Of a DNA stretch of 64,000 nt, positions 10,701-21,019 are shown in pieces (the first letter of the stretch is position 1; the number at the start of each line of letters is the position of its first letter). The stretch spans positions 186,001 to 250,000 of the forward strand of contig CAMXCT020000311.1 in the NCBI GenBank assembly GCA_947184155.2, read 5' to 3'. The notes under the pieces were generated by a model. The model saw only the letters and a list, made by a program, of their open reading frames with translations, was not told the DNA's origin and ran no database searches. Source of the DNA: Cladocopium goreaui. Taxonomy: Eukaryota > Sar > Dinophyceae > Suessiales > Symbiodiniaceae. Position numbers and translations under genes: made by a program.

Positions 10701-10839
10701 CCCAGATGTTATACACCTGGAAAAATGAGTTTCAACATGTGTTGATGACGTCCATCACGATGTACACCCGTAAGCCCGGAATCAACTGGCTGAATCCATC
10801 AATGTTTATTCATCCGGGGTTAACCATCTATAATCATTG

Positions 10840-10955
10840 TACCATCTGGTTATGACTAACAGTTCGCCATGGAAAAAAAAAAACATTTCAATAGGTCAAC
10901 CATCTATTTCGATTAGGGCCATCTATACCATGGTTATGTTAAATAACCAGAGGGT
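10840..10955. repeat. Foldback MITE family 1
   Basis: TACCATCTGGTTATGAC to AAATAACCAGAGGGTA, with the CAGTTCGCCATGG and CCATCTATTTCGATTAGG sub-blocks shared with the copy at 3644, which indicates a subfamily. Confidence 0.85.
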
Positions 10956-11003
10956 AATTCATACATCAGCGACTTGACTCGCGTCATTTGTCAGCGACTT
11001 CAC

Positions 11004-11184
11004 TGGTGCATATGGATGGGCCCCTTGAGGCACCCATGTGTTCAAACCAAGGCTCTCAAAGTTTGCCGCTCCAAATCCAGATAACTCCCCTGCCTCGGGA
11101 AAGAGTTTGATAGACTGAACTACGGTCAACACTGCTGCGTTTTGACAGACCCGATGTTTGACAGACTCCAAAATGCTTTGCATA
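11004..11184 (-). CDS. Candidate internal exon (181 bp), host gene
   Basis: Minus strand: acceptor CAACCACAG and donor GCACCA|GTGAAG. One leading base plus 60 codons is open and includes QSILESVKHRVCQNAAV and LFPEAGELSGFGAANF. It lies between the introner-bearing exon pair (11300-11640) and the terminal exon at 9814. The protein is unknown. Confidence 0.45.
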
Positions 11185-11299
11185 CTGTGGTTGAGGGTAT
11201 AAATATGGTTCTAAACCCCCACAAGTTGGGATATAACCCTCTGTAACTATGGCAACTATGGTGAATTCTATCCACTTAATTCACTAAAACTGCACTTCC

Positions 11300-11382
11300 A
11301 AGTACTCCAACAGGAATGGTTTCCCCCGGGGTTGCTTGCATCAACATGTCCGCATGTCTGGTGGTTTCATCACCCGATTTCT
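11300..11382 (-). CDS. Candidate exon downstream of the family-2 intron
   Basis: Begins directly after CATCCTGTAG, the end of the MITE, and reads KSGDETTRHADMLMQATPG in the frame delivered by the upstream exon. The 3' limit is uncertain: GGA|GTACTT and GGAA|GTGCAG are both possible donors. Confidence 0.45.
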
Positions 11383-11385
11383 CTA

Positions 11386-11518
11386 CAGGATGGGGCCCCC
11401 AAGATAGCCAAGTTGCCTTATAAGTGGTTTAACTGTGGTTTGTGGTAGATATTACTATTGTACACTATAGGTTATGGGGTTTATAAACCAACAAACATCA
11501 CTGGGGGGCACCATCCTG
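11386..11518 (-). mobile_element. Foldback MITE family 2 acting as an intron (introner-like)
   Basis: Termini CAGGATGGGGCCCCC and GGGGGGCACCATCCTG enclose the family core with GTTTATAAACC. On the minus strand a GT-AG intron fits exactly inside it: donor CAGGATG|GTGCCC at 11511-11510 and acceptor CCTGTAG at 11384-11383, 129 bp. Both flanking segments are open, and joining them keeps the frame (…CHLQD then EKSGDE…). The intron therefore appears to be a MITE copy whose inverted termini supply both splice sites. Confidence 0.6.
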
Positions 11519-11640
11519 CAGGTGACACTTCCCCCAGCGGTCGTCTCTTGTTGGCCCAAGTGACCATTCAAAGGCCACATCAAATTCGCATTCGGTGTCT
11601 TCACCATCACCTGATGGCGTGCCCGTCAGAGTTGGTAAAT
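11512..11640 (-). CDS. Candidate internal exon (129 bp), host gene
   Basis: Minus strand: acceptor AAAATGCAG|ATTTAC, then 42 whole codons with two leading bases and one trailing base, ending CAGGATG|GTGCCC. The peptide includes TPSGDGEDTECEFDVAF and RDDRWGKCHLQ. It is the upstream partner of the MITE-derived intron. An antisense plus-strand frame is also open but looks less protein-like. Confidence 0.5.
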
Positions 11641-12112
11641 CTGCATTTTAAAACCAATTTTACTCAACCCAATATGTTTGTTTCCCAAAATGGGGCTACC
11701 CCTAAACAATCCATGTTCACATGATTTTCCACTATAAACCATCCATTTGGGGTACCCTCATTTTTGAAAACCCCTATATCTATTGTCCCTTTGATAAAAA
11801 TACAGGGGCCGGGCTGGTAGTATACGATTTGTTATCGCACGCAATTTCTTTCTATTTCTTATCATGTACCAGTTGTTGCATAAGGAGAACCTCCCTTTTT
11901 CATCAACCAACCAGTGTGAATCTGGGACATCTACCCAACATCAACACTTGAGCAGTGTTGGTTGATAGGATTCATAATGGTACCCATCGTGCTTGGTTTA
12001 ATCCACATTATACCTACATTCCCATCAAACCATATCAAGCTCCCATCTTATTCACAAATCAGACATGCCAATCCATGACAATCATGTTGTTTCTATATTT
12101 TTGTTATATTTC

Positions 12113-12251
12113 ACTGGGGGTCACCCACTGACTCTCCTGAGTCCACACGACGGCGATTCCCAATGGCTGAACCCCCGTTTTGCCCTGAGCCGGAGTTGCC
12201 TCAATCACACGGCCTTGCTGTAGATCCCTGGACATGTCATTGCTTTGAAAT
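12113..12251 (-). repeat. Left terminal direct repeat of decayed copia element
   Basis: 139 bp that matches 15184-15323 in the same orientation with few differences (shared GACTCTCCTGAGTCCACACG and GGCTGAACCCCCGTTTTGCC). It flanks copia coding relics, so it is read as the 3' LTR in minus orientation. The near-identity contrasts with the decayed interior. Confidence 0.7.
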
Positions 12252-12519
12252 TCCCTTTACAAAATCAAAAAATGAAAGGGGAAGCAGCCACAACAAACCC
12301 ACAGCTCTCCCGCTGTGTTCATAAACATTGCAAAACACTCTCATCCTCAGTTCGGACGGCTCTTGCGCCCACGAACCTCCTGAGTACCAGGAAACACAGC
12401 ATCACTCGAAGCTGGGTTCATGTGGTGAGGATGTGAGCAACTCTCTTCAGGACTGACGGGATGACCGTGGCATCGTCTCGTATCCAGGTCTCCGCCGCAG
12501 CAGCGGCCAGTGGTCACAG

Positions 12520-13065
12520 TCAATGGCCATGAGATGCAAATGAAGACCCTCCAAGCGACCACCACGATTGGCTCCATGCGCCAACACCAAGTGAAGGTAG
12601 CTGCCGTGATTCTTGGTCCATCACCATATCGTCATAAGACAGCTTCATGGACGCGACTTTGGGTAGCTTGCAAATGGTGGTCCCCCAATCCTTCAGGTCT
12701 GTCACTCCGGGAGGGAGCTTCAATCCAGTCTTAGAATTGGGCGGCACTGGAGCCTGAGATCCCGTCGGACCATCCAGATGGAACTGTTTAGCTCGAGGAG
12801 TGCCCACACATTCATAGCCCTCGAAGCCTGCATCCTCGTTCTCAGACCTCAGAAGCTTGCTACTGTCGGCCATAGCCCTCATCATGCCTTCGGTGAAAAG
12901 AAGCTCCTCATGACCTGGGACACGACCCTGGGCATCCATGCGGTCCAGCAGCTCGCACAAAAGCCTGGCTTCCTCATGAGACAGAGGTGCCTGGCCTTTG
13001 GAGTGATGACTCATGACGAGAGATCCAAAATCAAATTGAAACACACGGATCAGACAGCGCAGCAA
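12520..13065 (-). pseudogene. Copia 3' accessory ORF (ExoX-C-like domain), frameshifted
   Basis: A 181-codon frame that follows the RNase H relic by about 330 bp. LPPGVTDLKDWGTTICKLPK with SMKLSYDDMV aligns with the DW…T…FGKF…TYREV segment of the ORF at 55613-56194. The next block of that alignment (YLHLVLAHGANRGG, matching YCKWSMNHLGN) sits in another frame, so this copy carries a frameshift. The domain resembles the small exonuclease-X C-terminal-like module (FGK…Y.…D..Y..W). That assignment comes from motif memory only. Confidence 0.5.
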
Positions 13066-13281
13066 GGCTAGAGCAGATATTTCACTTATGCACCAAGATT
13101 CTGACTAGACTGTTTTATCAGCAATCACCCTGTGAATCTCCCACTGTGCCGATGACAATTAACACGCTCCAGGAAATAACCAAAAGATTATAAACCATGC
13201 AAGACAAAACTGATGTTCAGACTGCACACAGTCGGCTGCACTCTCACAAACTAATTGGCAACTGACGACTGGCTTCGCAAA

Positions 13282-14144
13282 CTAATTTGCTGAATTCTTA
13301 CTCCTTTGCTCTGACGAAGGGCTCCCAGCTCTTGCTCTCTCCAAGACGGTGCCTTCATCCGCCAATTGGTATCTTGCAGATCGAATCACTGATCTCAGCA
13401 AATCCAGTGGCTCCCTTTGTCTTTGGTAAGCCCGTCTGCCAGCATATGTCCGGTCGGACACCATCTGGGCTCCAGATTGGCTCGGATGACTCTCTGGCGA
13501 ATGATGGCTACATCAATTGCAGTTCTCTTATCATCCAACGTACCTCCACTACCCAGTGAAATCAAGTGATCATACAGTGATCGGCAGTCTGTGATACCAA
13601 TCATGGACCTCCTTTTCAACACCTCCAGAGATTCTTCCAAGCGGAACGGACCGTCCAAACACTCAGCAAGTAAAAGTTGGGACCACTCTGCCATACCGGA
13701 TGCCGTGGCAAAGGCTTGTGCCTCGCCAGACACCGTGGAGGCCACTACCCTGGGCAGCTTATACGACTTCCAGCTCATGCAGTGCACTGGAACATCCTCA
13801 CCATGGCTCATACGTTTGAATGTCAAACTCAGCAACCAACCTCCCTGAGTTTTGGAATCATCAGTGTTTGCGAAGGCTGCATCAGACCAAAGACAAAGAG
13901 CTAATTCATCGGGTGGGATGTAAGGCACTCCCATCTGCAAACCACGCTGTTGCGTACATCGACGAACAGCCTGATTGGCCGCAAGAAGATGCTGCACTGT
14001 CGGGTTAGGAAACGCCTGCTGCGACATGGAGGTTTGTATTGCCAAGTCTGGTCGACTCTGAGACGAGATCCAACCCAGTGCCCCATTCATGGCTCTAAGT
14101 GCTGAGACCTCTTTTTCAGTGGCTAGCAACCAAAGTTTCTGCAC
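13282..14144 (-). pseudogene. Copia RNase H relic
   Basis: The frame 13395-14144 has the copia RNase H series: SRPDLAIQTSMSQQAFPNP, WSDAAFANTDD, GEAQAFATA, ITDCRSLYDHL, then DKRTAIDVAIIRQ and MLADGLTKD. The C-terminal tail (LLRSVIRSARYQLADEGTVL) continues in a different frame at 13282-13464, so a frameshift has broken it. It is the RNA-strand removal module of an LTR polyprotein and is non-functional here. Confidence 0.8.
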
Positions 14145-14207
14145 ACACTCTTTGGAAACACTGATTGTACGGATATGTTCGGCATACTCATTTTGGTGGT
14201 AAACAAT

Positions 14208-14615
14208 TTATCCTTGTTGATAGAAGGTTACCAGAAACTGTCCCTGTCCAGTCCTCCATTTTCTGAAGGGGAATCTATCCCGCAAAAATCGAACAGCAGA
14301 TTCATATTTGGATCCAGGCCCTCCTGTGATGGTGTCGTCCGCGTGCGCACCAAGAACACCTTGAAGCTGTCCGTCACTACCATGGCAGAAATACAAACAG
14401 TTATCCAGTTTAGAACCAGTGAACCCTGCTTGCAAAGCAACTCTATCAAATTTCACATCGGCCCCGATACGGTGGTTGAAGTCAACTATCTGATGTGCTG
14501 ATGCTGGCAAACATGGGGATGGCCTCTGTCGATGAAAGCAAATGTCACACTTGAAATCTGAGGCTAACCGAAGTGCTTGCTCGGATCCACCTGCGTTCTT
14601 GAGAATTCTCAACAC
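14208..14615 (-). pseudogene. Copia reverse transcriptase fragment
   Basis: Contains GVLGAHADDTITGG, with HADD in place of the usual YVDD catalytic box, followed by AVRFLRDRFPFRKWR. Only the C-terminal third of the RT is present. It lies just upstream of the RNase H relic in the same orientation. Confidence 0.7.
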
Positions 14616-14789
14616 TTCTCAATTGGTCGGATTTCCCTAATGACTTGTGAGTCGGATGGTGACTCCACTGCGGCAACAAGTACCTCAGACACCGGATCTA
14701 CCGGACCCTGCTCAGCTGTCGTCGGAACCAGACGCTCCAGAGCCTCGGTCATCTCCCTTGGACGTCGATTTGTTTGGACAATTTCGAGC

Positions 14790-15140
14790 CTAGTGGCCCA
14801 CCTTCTGGCACTTGAAGCAGCGAGTCTGCTTCCTCACATCGCCCACTTCCACAACGAACTTTTTTTTGACGATGTTCGCCTGGTTGAATCTGCAGCTCTT
14901 CTCCAGAAATGATATTTCTGCCCTCTTGTCTTTCCACGACGCAGCAAGGATCTCGACCGTCTCCTGCTCCGAGAAGATCTCACCAGAAGGGTTCTCCTCG
15001 AGGTGCCATAGTTTCCACTGCCGATAGGCTTTGCCATCCAAATCGGCTCCACTGAACCTTTTGAACTGGCCAACCATCCTTGGTCTCTGTGGCCATGTCA
15101 TTGCTTTGCACCCTAGGTTCCACCGGGAACCCGGCAACAC
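14790..15140 (-). pseudogene. Copia Gag fragment with partial zinc knuckle
   Basis: The frame includes GADLDGKAYRQWKLW and ends TRCFKCQKVGH, the first part of a CCHC knuckle (C-x2-C-x4-H), then stops. It is positioned directly after the terminal repeat and primer-binding-like site, as a gag should be. Integrase and protease that should follow are deleted. Confidence 0.6.
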
Positions 15141-15167
15141 CCCTCTGGTGCGAGCGACCCTGGGCGG

Positions 15168-15179
15168 CTCCGCTACCAG
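15168..15179 (-). other. Primer-binding-like site
   Basis: Minus-strand TGGTAGCGGAGC lies 4 nt inside the 5' terminal repeat. It resembles the complement of an initiator-tRNA-Met 3' end (TGGTAGCAGAGC). This sets the orientation of the element. Confidence 0.5.
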
Positions 15180-15183
15180 TTTA

Positions 15184-15323
15184 ACTGGGGGTCACGCACT
15201 GACTCTCCTGAGTCCACACGACGGCGACTCCCAATGGCTGAACCCCCGTTTTGCCCTGAGCCGGAGTTGCTTTCGGTCACACGCCCTTGCTGCAGATCCC
15301 TGGACATGTCACTGCTTTGAAAT
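15184..15323 (-). repeat. Right terminal direct repeat of decayed copia element
   Basis: Partner of 12113-12251, read as the 5' LTR in minus orientation. It is followed outward by TAAA and TA microsatellite (15322-15400). Confidence 0.7.
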
Positions 15324-15409
15324 AAATAAATAAATAAATATATATATATGTATATATGTACACACGCCGTGTATATACATGCATATCTATACCCATCAGT
15401 GTTGGTAAA

Positions 15410-15511
15410 TACCCTCAGGTAACATAGCTATGGAAAATCACATTTTTTCGTAGGTAAATCAACGAACTAAATGGCCATGTTCAATAGCTATGTCACAGTC
15501 ATTACCAGGGG
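15410..15511. repeat. Foldback MITE family 1, degenerate
   Basis: TACCCTCAGGTAACATAGC left end and GTCATTACCAGGGG right end with the family core. The right terminus is eroded. Confidence 0.65.
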
Positions 15512-15906
15512 CCGAAATCCCATTGAATCACATGGTATAAATGCATTTAAAATCATTAAAAATCTACGTATAACTGGGCCATCAGTGGCAAATACCCATC
15601 ACAGACCCCCCTCAAATTCCGCCAAAAAGCCTGGAATATCCTGCACCACAGGTGTTCGAAGGATCACACCTTCATCACCTGGAAGATTTGAACAGAAGGG
15701 ATTCGCCAAGGAAAATAAGGAGAAAAAACCAACCAGAATTGGGATATAATGATGGGATATGGCAGTGTGTCAAAACCCTGTACCCCTTCTGTTCACATCA
15801 AAATAGCTGGGTTAAAATGGATGTTCATCCCCCTAAAAATGGTATTTTCATAGGTATTGATCCATACCCATATAAATCCAAACAATCTATAATAATGATG
15901 GGAATA

Positions 15907-16020
15907 TACCCTCTGGTTATGACTATCATAGCCTATGGAAGCCATGACCCATAGAAATAGATGGTGCACCGATTAAAACAGTGATGATTTTCCATGGCTA
16001 TGTTAAATAACCAAAGGGTA
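15907..16020. repeat. Foldback MITE family 1
   Basis: TACCCTCTGGTTATGAC to AAATAACCAAAGGGTA, 114 bp, with TA at both edges. Confidence 0.85.
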
Positions 16021-16162
16021 AATCCCAAATAATCTATGTGGTAGCACTTATAAATATGTTTTTCATTCATGGGACCCTTTTTTGGTGTGTCTGAAAATGG
16101 GGGACATGGATTTTCTCCGAACTTTTAAGAGCCTCTGCTTAAGGGAACATGATGATAAACGA

Positions 16163-16305
16163 CAGGATGGTGCCCCCGCAGTGATGTTTGTTGGTTCATA
16201 AACCCCATTCACATCCATGAAAACTAGTTTGTTACCATAAACCATAAACCATGGAAGTCAGCCACAAGAATAAGGCAACTGAACTATCTTGGAGGCCCCA
16301 TCTTG
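16163..16305. repeat. Foldback MITE family 2
   Basis: CAGGATGGTGCCCCC to GGAGGCCCCATCTTG, 143 bp, with the GTGATGTTTGTTGGTTCATA and CACAAGAATAAGGCAACTG sub-blocks shared with the copies at 11386 and 20733. Confidence 0.75.
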
Positions 16306-16351
16306 TAGTGGATTTCAGGGTATCGAAAGCTGATGCCATGACTCAATGGAC

Positions 16352-16457
16352 CTCGGAGCGAAGAAACTGATCCAACTGATCCCCGAGGATCGCCGAGGAC
16401 CCGGCCAGCCACCCAGATGGAGGGCTCCTTGCCACCAGTCTTCACCAAGAATTCCTC
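16352..16457 (-). CDS. Candidate internal exon (106 bp), host gene
   Basis: Minus strand: acceptor TTTTTTTGAG|GAGGAA and donor CTCCGAG|GTCCAT. Open frame EEFLVKTGGKEPSIWVAGR then GSVGSVSSLR. The composition is protein-like and the codons GC-rich. The protein is unrecognised. It may belong with the exons at 17831, 21397 and 22096. Confidence 0.45.
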
Positions 16458-16544
16458 CTCAAAAAAATTCCACACCCTGGAAATCCCCGGTAACGAAAAA
16501 ACATGTGAACATTACTCATCAAGAAATGAGGATTTAATGGGATG

Positions 16545-16661
16545 TTCACCTCTGGTAATTTGCTATAGCTATGGAAAATCACCATTTTTCACAGGAAAAT
16601 ACAGGTAAATCATCTAACTAACTGGGGCATGCCTTTCATTGCTGAACTACCATTGAGGGTA
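16545..16661. repeat. Foldback MITE family 1, degenerate
   Basis: TTCACCTCTGGTAATTTGC left end with GGAAAATCACCATTTTTC. The right end CATTGAGGGTA is eroded. Confidence 0.6.
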
Positions 16662-17612
16662 GTAGAATATTCCCAAAAAATCACCCAGCTTTGCAAGCCA
16701 GTAGCTTCCAAGGTCCCAGGAGTCACGGCTGATCAGGATTTAAATGAGGATTTCGCATCCAAACCTTAGGGAAACTGGGTATTTTTAGAAGGCCGGCAGG
16801 AGCTTAAAATGAAGCTTTCACGGAGCCTAAAATTGGAAACTTTGTTTAACAACTTCTTTTGTAACTGTTTGACTTTCAAAAGATTTAACTTCTTTCGATA
16901 AAAAAATGTAGAAACTTTCAAGAGAAGTTTTGAAAACAACTTTTTGAGAAATGAAAGATGAGCTTCAGGTTTCAGCCTGGAAGTTTAACATCGCCTTGTC
17001 ATTCCAAGGCGTCAACATTTACTACAAAGGCTAGTTCCTGTCGTCCCTGATCTCCAGAGAAATGTCCGATGGCGATTTCTCTAAAAAATGGTGCACCCAA
17101 TGTCCAAGACCTCATTTCTAGTTTTCCAGGGGATCAAATGTGATCAAAAAATGTGCACCCAATCCAAATCAAATGGGTTTTTTCATTGACCTCATCCAAT
17201 GTCCAATTGGGTAATGTTTGTCAAACATGGCTGGAAACTCCACCAGTAACCGATGATTAAACCCGATGTTCAAATGCCCATATTTATGGCACCCATATTT
17301 ATGGCATTTCTATGCAGTTATGATCATTTCTGCTGGATTTCCACTTACCATGTTGGATTACGATTCTTAAATACCCTGCAAAATATTAAGAAAAGTTAGC
17401 TGGTTAGTAGATATTCCTATTGAAATTGCAAAAGGTGAAAGGATTAAACTACCCATCGGGTTGGTTGACCTAGGATTACCAAAGGTTACCTGGGTCATTT
17501 TGGCGGTGTCGATGCTTCAGAGCTGTATCTCTGCTAATCATGGAGACCCTCCTTGTGTTCACAGTTCCAAAAAATAGCCAGGTCTTTCTGAAAAAAACTA
17601 GAAAAGCAACAA

Positions 17613-17737
17613 AAGTCGTCGTCATCATCATCATCATCATCGTCGTCGTCGTCGTCGTCGTCCTCCTCCTCATCGTCGTCGTCGTTGTCCTCATCATCAT
17701 CATCATCGTCGTCGTCGTCGTCGTCGTTTTCGTCCTC

Positions 17738-17770
<33 letters not shown>

Positions 17771-17795
17771 GTCGTCGTCATCCTCATCATCATCT
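17613..17795. repeat. Trinucleotide array (CGT/CAT; GAC/GAT on the minus strand)
   Basis: About 60 triplets, nearly all CGT, CAT or CCT. In one minus-strand frame it would encode an Asp-rich run next to the exon at 17831. The frames giving Thr/Met, Val/Ile or Ser runs are artefacts of repetition. Confidence 0.9.
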
Positions 17796-17830
17796 ACAGA
17801 TTCACCCAGTTTTTCCTACTCTTTCCCTAC

Positions 17831-17998
17831 GTTTCTCATGGTTCCGTTCACAGCAGGCCACGCAGTCCGTGCTCCACTCCTTGGTGCCGCCGAAGATGAA
17901 ATTTCCGAAGACCAAAATGGCCTCGTCCGTCATGTTTTCGATCCGCACCTGACGGGCCATCGCCGCGTTCTCCAAAGGCCATCGCCACGTGATTGGCT
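17831..17998 (-). CDS. Candidate internal exon (168 bp), host gene
   Basis: Minus strand: acceptor CAACAGTTCAG|AGCC and donor GAGAAAC|GTAGGG. Open frame includes MARQVRIENMTDEAILVFGN and GGTKEWSTDCVACCERNHEK, a mixed fold-like segment with a Cys cluster (C-x2-CC). A possible acceptor (ATCTGTAG) directly precedes the Asp-coding triplet array further down the strand. No family is recognised. A second frame is open, so the frame choice rests on composition. Confidence 0.48.
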
Positions 17999-18001
17999 CT
18001 G

Positions 18002-20100
18002 AACTGTTGCTACGGTGTGAAATATTCCGCTAGTAATTCATGTATTACCAGATTCTAATCTTGGGGATTTTAAACATAATATGATGTGGGCTGATTGAGT
18101 CATCGGGTAACTATATTGGAGTTGTAACTGATTATGTATTTGCGCATCATTGACTGATAATTCGCCGGAAACTGATCAATTGGCCCAGCATTTGCCCTTA
18201 ATTGCTCCTTTCAAGCCAATCATTGAAGGGTCAGTTGAGTAAAAATTTCTTGGAGTTCTAATTCCAACCACCTCCTAGTTACCCCTCAACTATGGAAATA
18301 TGCTTCGAACTCGACGTATCTGCCTGCATGGCCTGTCGTAGAGTATATTAACATTGAAACTCATGGTTGCGGTTTCGCATTTTGAAAGATTCACAATTAT
18401 GTCGGTAAATTGTTGTAGCCATTATATATGTAAATAGATTTCTGGTTGCTTCGAAGGGTACTTCTGTGGTCAAATAAATGTATTCTTGCCCAGCGGAAGT
18501 CCCAAGTCTGTCCATGAAAAGCGGTTGTTGCCAGGGAAATTGAAATGATGTGTCGATTATCTCCATTGATGATATTCTTTTGGGAGAAATTGCTTCGGCG
18601 TTGCTGTGTTGCCATGTCCAATTCCTTCCCAAGTAGGATGAACCACCAAAAAATCAAAAAAATGCCGTTTCCACGGCTGAAATGTTCATCTCTGTCTGTT
18701 GATCAGCTCCCTTCTATATCCATTCATAGGGTGATGTTCCGTCGAACAATTTATGAAGATTCATTGAAAGTGTTGGATTATCCCTTTAAACTCTTGGTGG
18801 TTTTCCATTGAACACGTTGATTTTACATGGAAATTCCGTTCAAAAATGGTGATGTTCCCATTTTTTCACGGATTTTTCATGGTGTCCCGCCCTGAAACAT
18901 CTTGGGTCCCGCCGTGAGTCCCCAGCTCCGCCTGCCAAAGCCTCACCTGCCATCGCCTTGGGCGAGACCAGTGATCGCGCTCCTCGAGACGAGCCCAAGT
19001 ATAGTTATTAGTTATTGGATATGAATGGATAAGTTAATGTAATGATAATGGATATAATATTAGATATTATATATATAAGAGGTTCTTCTTACTGGGATTG
19101 TATAATAATCATAACAACTAAAATCATCAAACTATAACTATTAGAAGTTATAACCCAGTTATAACCAGTTAGATAATGGTTATGTTAACTATTGCGAAAT
19201 GTTGGGCTCAAGATGTTACGTAGTAACAGTAACCATCAGTTATAACTATAGAAACTATTAGAAATTATAACCCAGCTATTGGATGTAATGAGGTAAACCC
19301 GCCATAAACCATCCTATTCACCATCCATCAGGTCCTATGTTTCAATAATCCCATGCCTAGGCGGGCTGCAATCATGGTTAAAAAAACAGCCGTTCATGCC
19401 TTATGTTTTGTCGTTTGGGATTTAAACCACCTTTAGGAATATAACCCAACCCAAACATGCAAAATCGCTGGATAACCATACTTGCAACCCAGTTATTCGA
19501 TGTTGTTACGATGATCTTTATTGGAGAAGATTTACACACCACAGGGCCCACCCACTTCGAAGTTGGGTTAGAAAAGTAACCCCACCTAAGTACAGATTCA
19601 TCCACTAGCAATCCAACGGCCTAGTCAAAAAAACCAGCGTACCCATCGTCTCGGGCCCCTTCCTGTAGGACTTTGCCACAAAAAAGCGGGCATTTTCATG
19701 ATCAATGCAAGGAAGGAGCTTCAGAGAATAGGATTTTAGCAAAGAACAATTGCCACCAAACATTCAGATAAAATCTCACTTAAAAGGCTTGACACCTTGA
19801 GCAAGAAAAATTGGGACAGCAAACATACCCAATGTTTTTCCAGTCACACTTAAATTGGGCTAACTTTAGCCCATCGTTTACCTTAAGCAGACGTGGCAAA
19901 CGAAAAAAAAAAAACATGGCCCCCATCCATTGGGAAAAGTCCGACCTGACGGCATCTGGATCCAACACACCATGGACCTCCAGGCCTTATCCAAGCGATT
20001 TGAAAATCATGGTCCAAAGCCAAGGAATTTATAGTGATTTCATGGAATTTATAGTGATTTAATGGAATTTATAGTGATTTAATGAGATATTAATGGGATT
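18002..20100. other. Non-coding, AT-rich; no gene seen
   Basis: Holds short direct repeats of GTTATAACCAGTTA-like words (19010-19290), consistent with intron or spacer. A possible GC island at 18900-18985 ends in GGCAG|GTGAGG on the minus strand, but its frame is unclear. Confidence 0.4.
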
Positions 20101-20120
20101 TACCCTCTGGTAAACTAATC

Positions 20121-20241
20121 AATGGGAGATCTCCAGGATCCAATTGATGGAGGTACTGTACTGTACCATATTTCAGGCCATATGAATTGTGGTGATATTC
20201 CCTGAAATTAAGGCCTTATATAGGATCCTGAAATTCCCATT
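20121..20241. repeat. Foldback family 4, full copy (121 bp)
   Basis: Inverted ends AATGGGAGATCTCCAGGATC and GGATCCTGAAATTCCCATT around GGAGGTAC, CAGGCCATATGAATTGTGG. A half copy of family 1 (TACCCTCTGGTAAACTAA, 20101) directly abuts it, suggesting nested insertion. Confidence 0.6.
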
Positions 20242-20379
20242 GAATGGATGATTGTCATAGTTTCCGCTATTTGATGATCAAAAAGCGAGTTTCGCGATGA
20301 TTAGAGAAACCCACAATGTGAAAAATCCCCAGTATCTACCATGAAAAAAAACATAACTTATGTTATCTGCTACGAACTT

Positions 20380-20508
20380 CGCTAACTACACTTACTACAT
20401 TTGAACATATTTTTAGCTATTGAAGATCACAACCTTTTGTAGCTACATCGAACTAAATGGGCCTCGGCCATCTATACCAGTTTGCGAATTGTAAATTACC
20501 GAAGGGTA
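20380..20508. repeat. Foldback MITE family 1, degenerate
   Basis: Only the right end AAATTACCGAAGGGTA and the core (CTATTGAAGATCACAACC, CCATCTATACCAGTTTGC) are recognisable. The left end is eroded. Confidence 0.45.
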
Positions 20509-20648
20509 TGGGGGCACCAGCATCTGTATATATACCCATATATATATATACATACTTATCTACCAACTTAGCTCACTAAACCATCCCAAATCCACATCAA
20601 ACTTGGGTAATTCATGCTGTTTATCACCCAGTTCCGTGGTGATTCACG

Positions 20649-20720
20649 GCCGCTCCTGCTCCGTATCACCCCTTGAGGGAGGGTTGGTGCGATCCGAAAC
20701 TTCCTGGCTCCGGTGTTTGG
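20649..20720 (-). CDS. Candidate exon
   Basis: Minus-strand frame KHRSQEVSDRTNPPSRG then DTEQERP, ending near GCGGCC|GTGAATC. The acceptor is not clear. Low-confidence member of the minus-strand exon series. Confidence 0.25.
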
Positions 20721-20732
20721 GAGATATGACAT

Positions 20733-20947
20733 CCACAGCCCAGTGATGTGCATGTTGGTTTATAAACCATGAAACCCCCACGAATACTAGGTAGATATAT
20801 AACTATAGTATTCATGGATCTTAACTATGTTTTATAACTATGGTTTATAAAGTTTAAAAAAAAAAAACATGAATACTATAGTCATAAACCATAGGAATCA
20901 GCCACTTATAAGGCAACTGAACGCTATCCAACGGGGGCCCCATCCTG
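20733..20947. repeat. Foldback MITE family 2, long copy
   Basis: Core CCAGTGATG, GTTGGTTTATAAACCATG and CAGCCACTTATAAGGCAACTG, ending GGGGGCCCCATCCTG. It is 70-80 bp longer than other copies because of an internal AT-rich expansion. The left terminus is eroded. Confidence 0.65.
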
Positions 20948-21019
20948 TGTTTTCTAATTGGTAAATATTGGTAACTATGAAACACTGTAACTAATGGGAT
21001 GTTAATGGGATAAACCATA

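Larger units (their letters stand above)
12113..15323 (-). mobile_element. Decayed, internally deleted Ty1/copia retrotransposon
   Basis: Two ~140-bp direct repeats enclose, in minus-strand order, a primer-binding-like site, a Gag zinc-knuckle relic, a reverse transcriptase fragment, RNase H and the accessory ORF. Protease, integrase and most of the reverse transcriptase are missing and frames are broken. At 3.2 kb it is far shorter than the copy at 55.6-64 kb. Confidence 0.7.

Noticed and set aside
12510-13071. Plus-strand frames opposite the accessory ORF
   Set aside because: The minus frame aligns with the accessory ORF of the other copia copy; the plus frames are its antisense shadow.
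17476-17899. Frames rich in Thr/Met, Val/Ile or Ser across the triplet array
   Set aside because: Artefacts of the CGT/CAT repeat; only the Asp frame next to the exon at 17831 was kept as a possibility.
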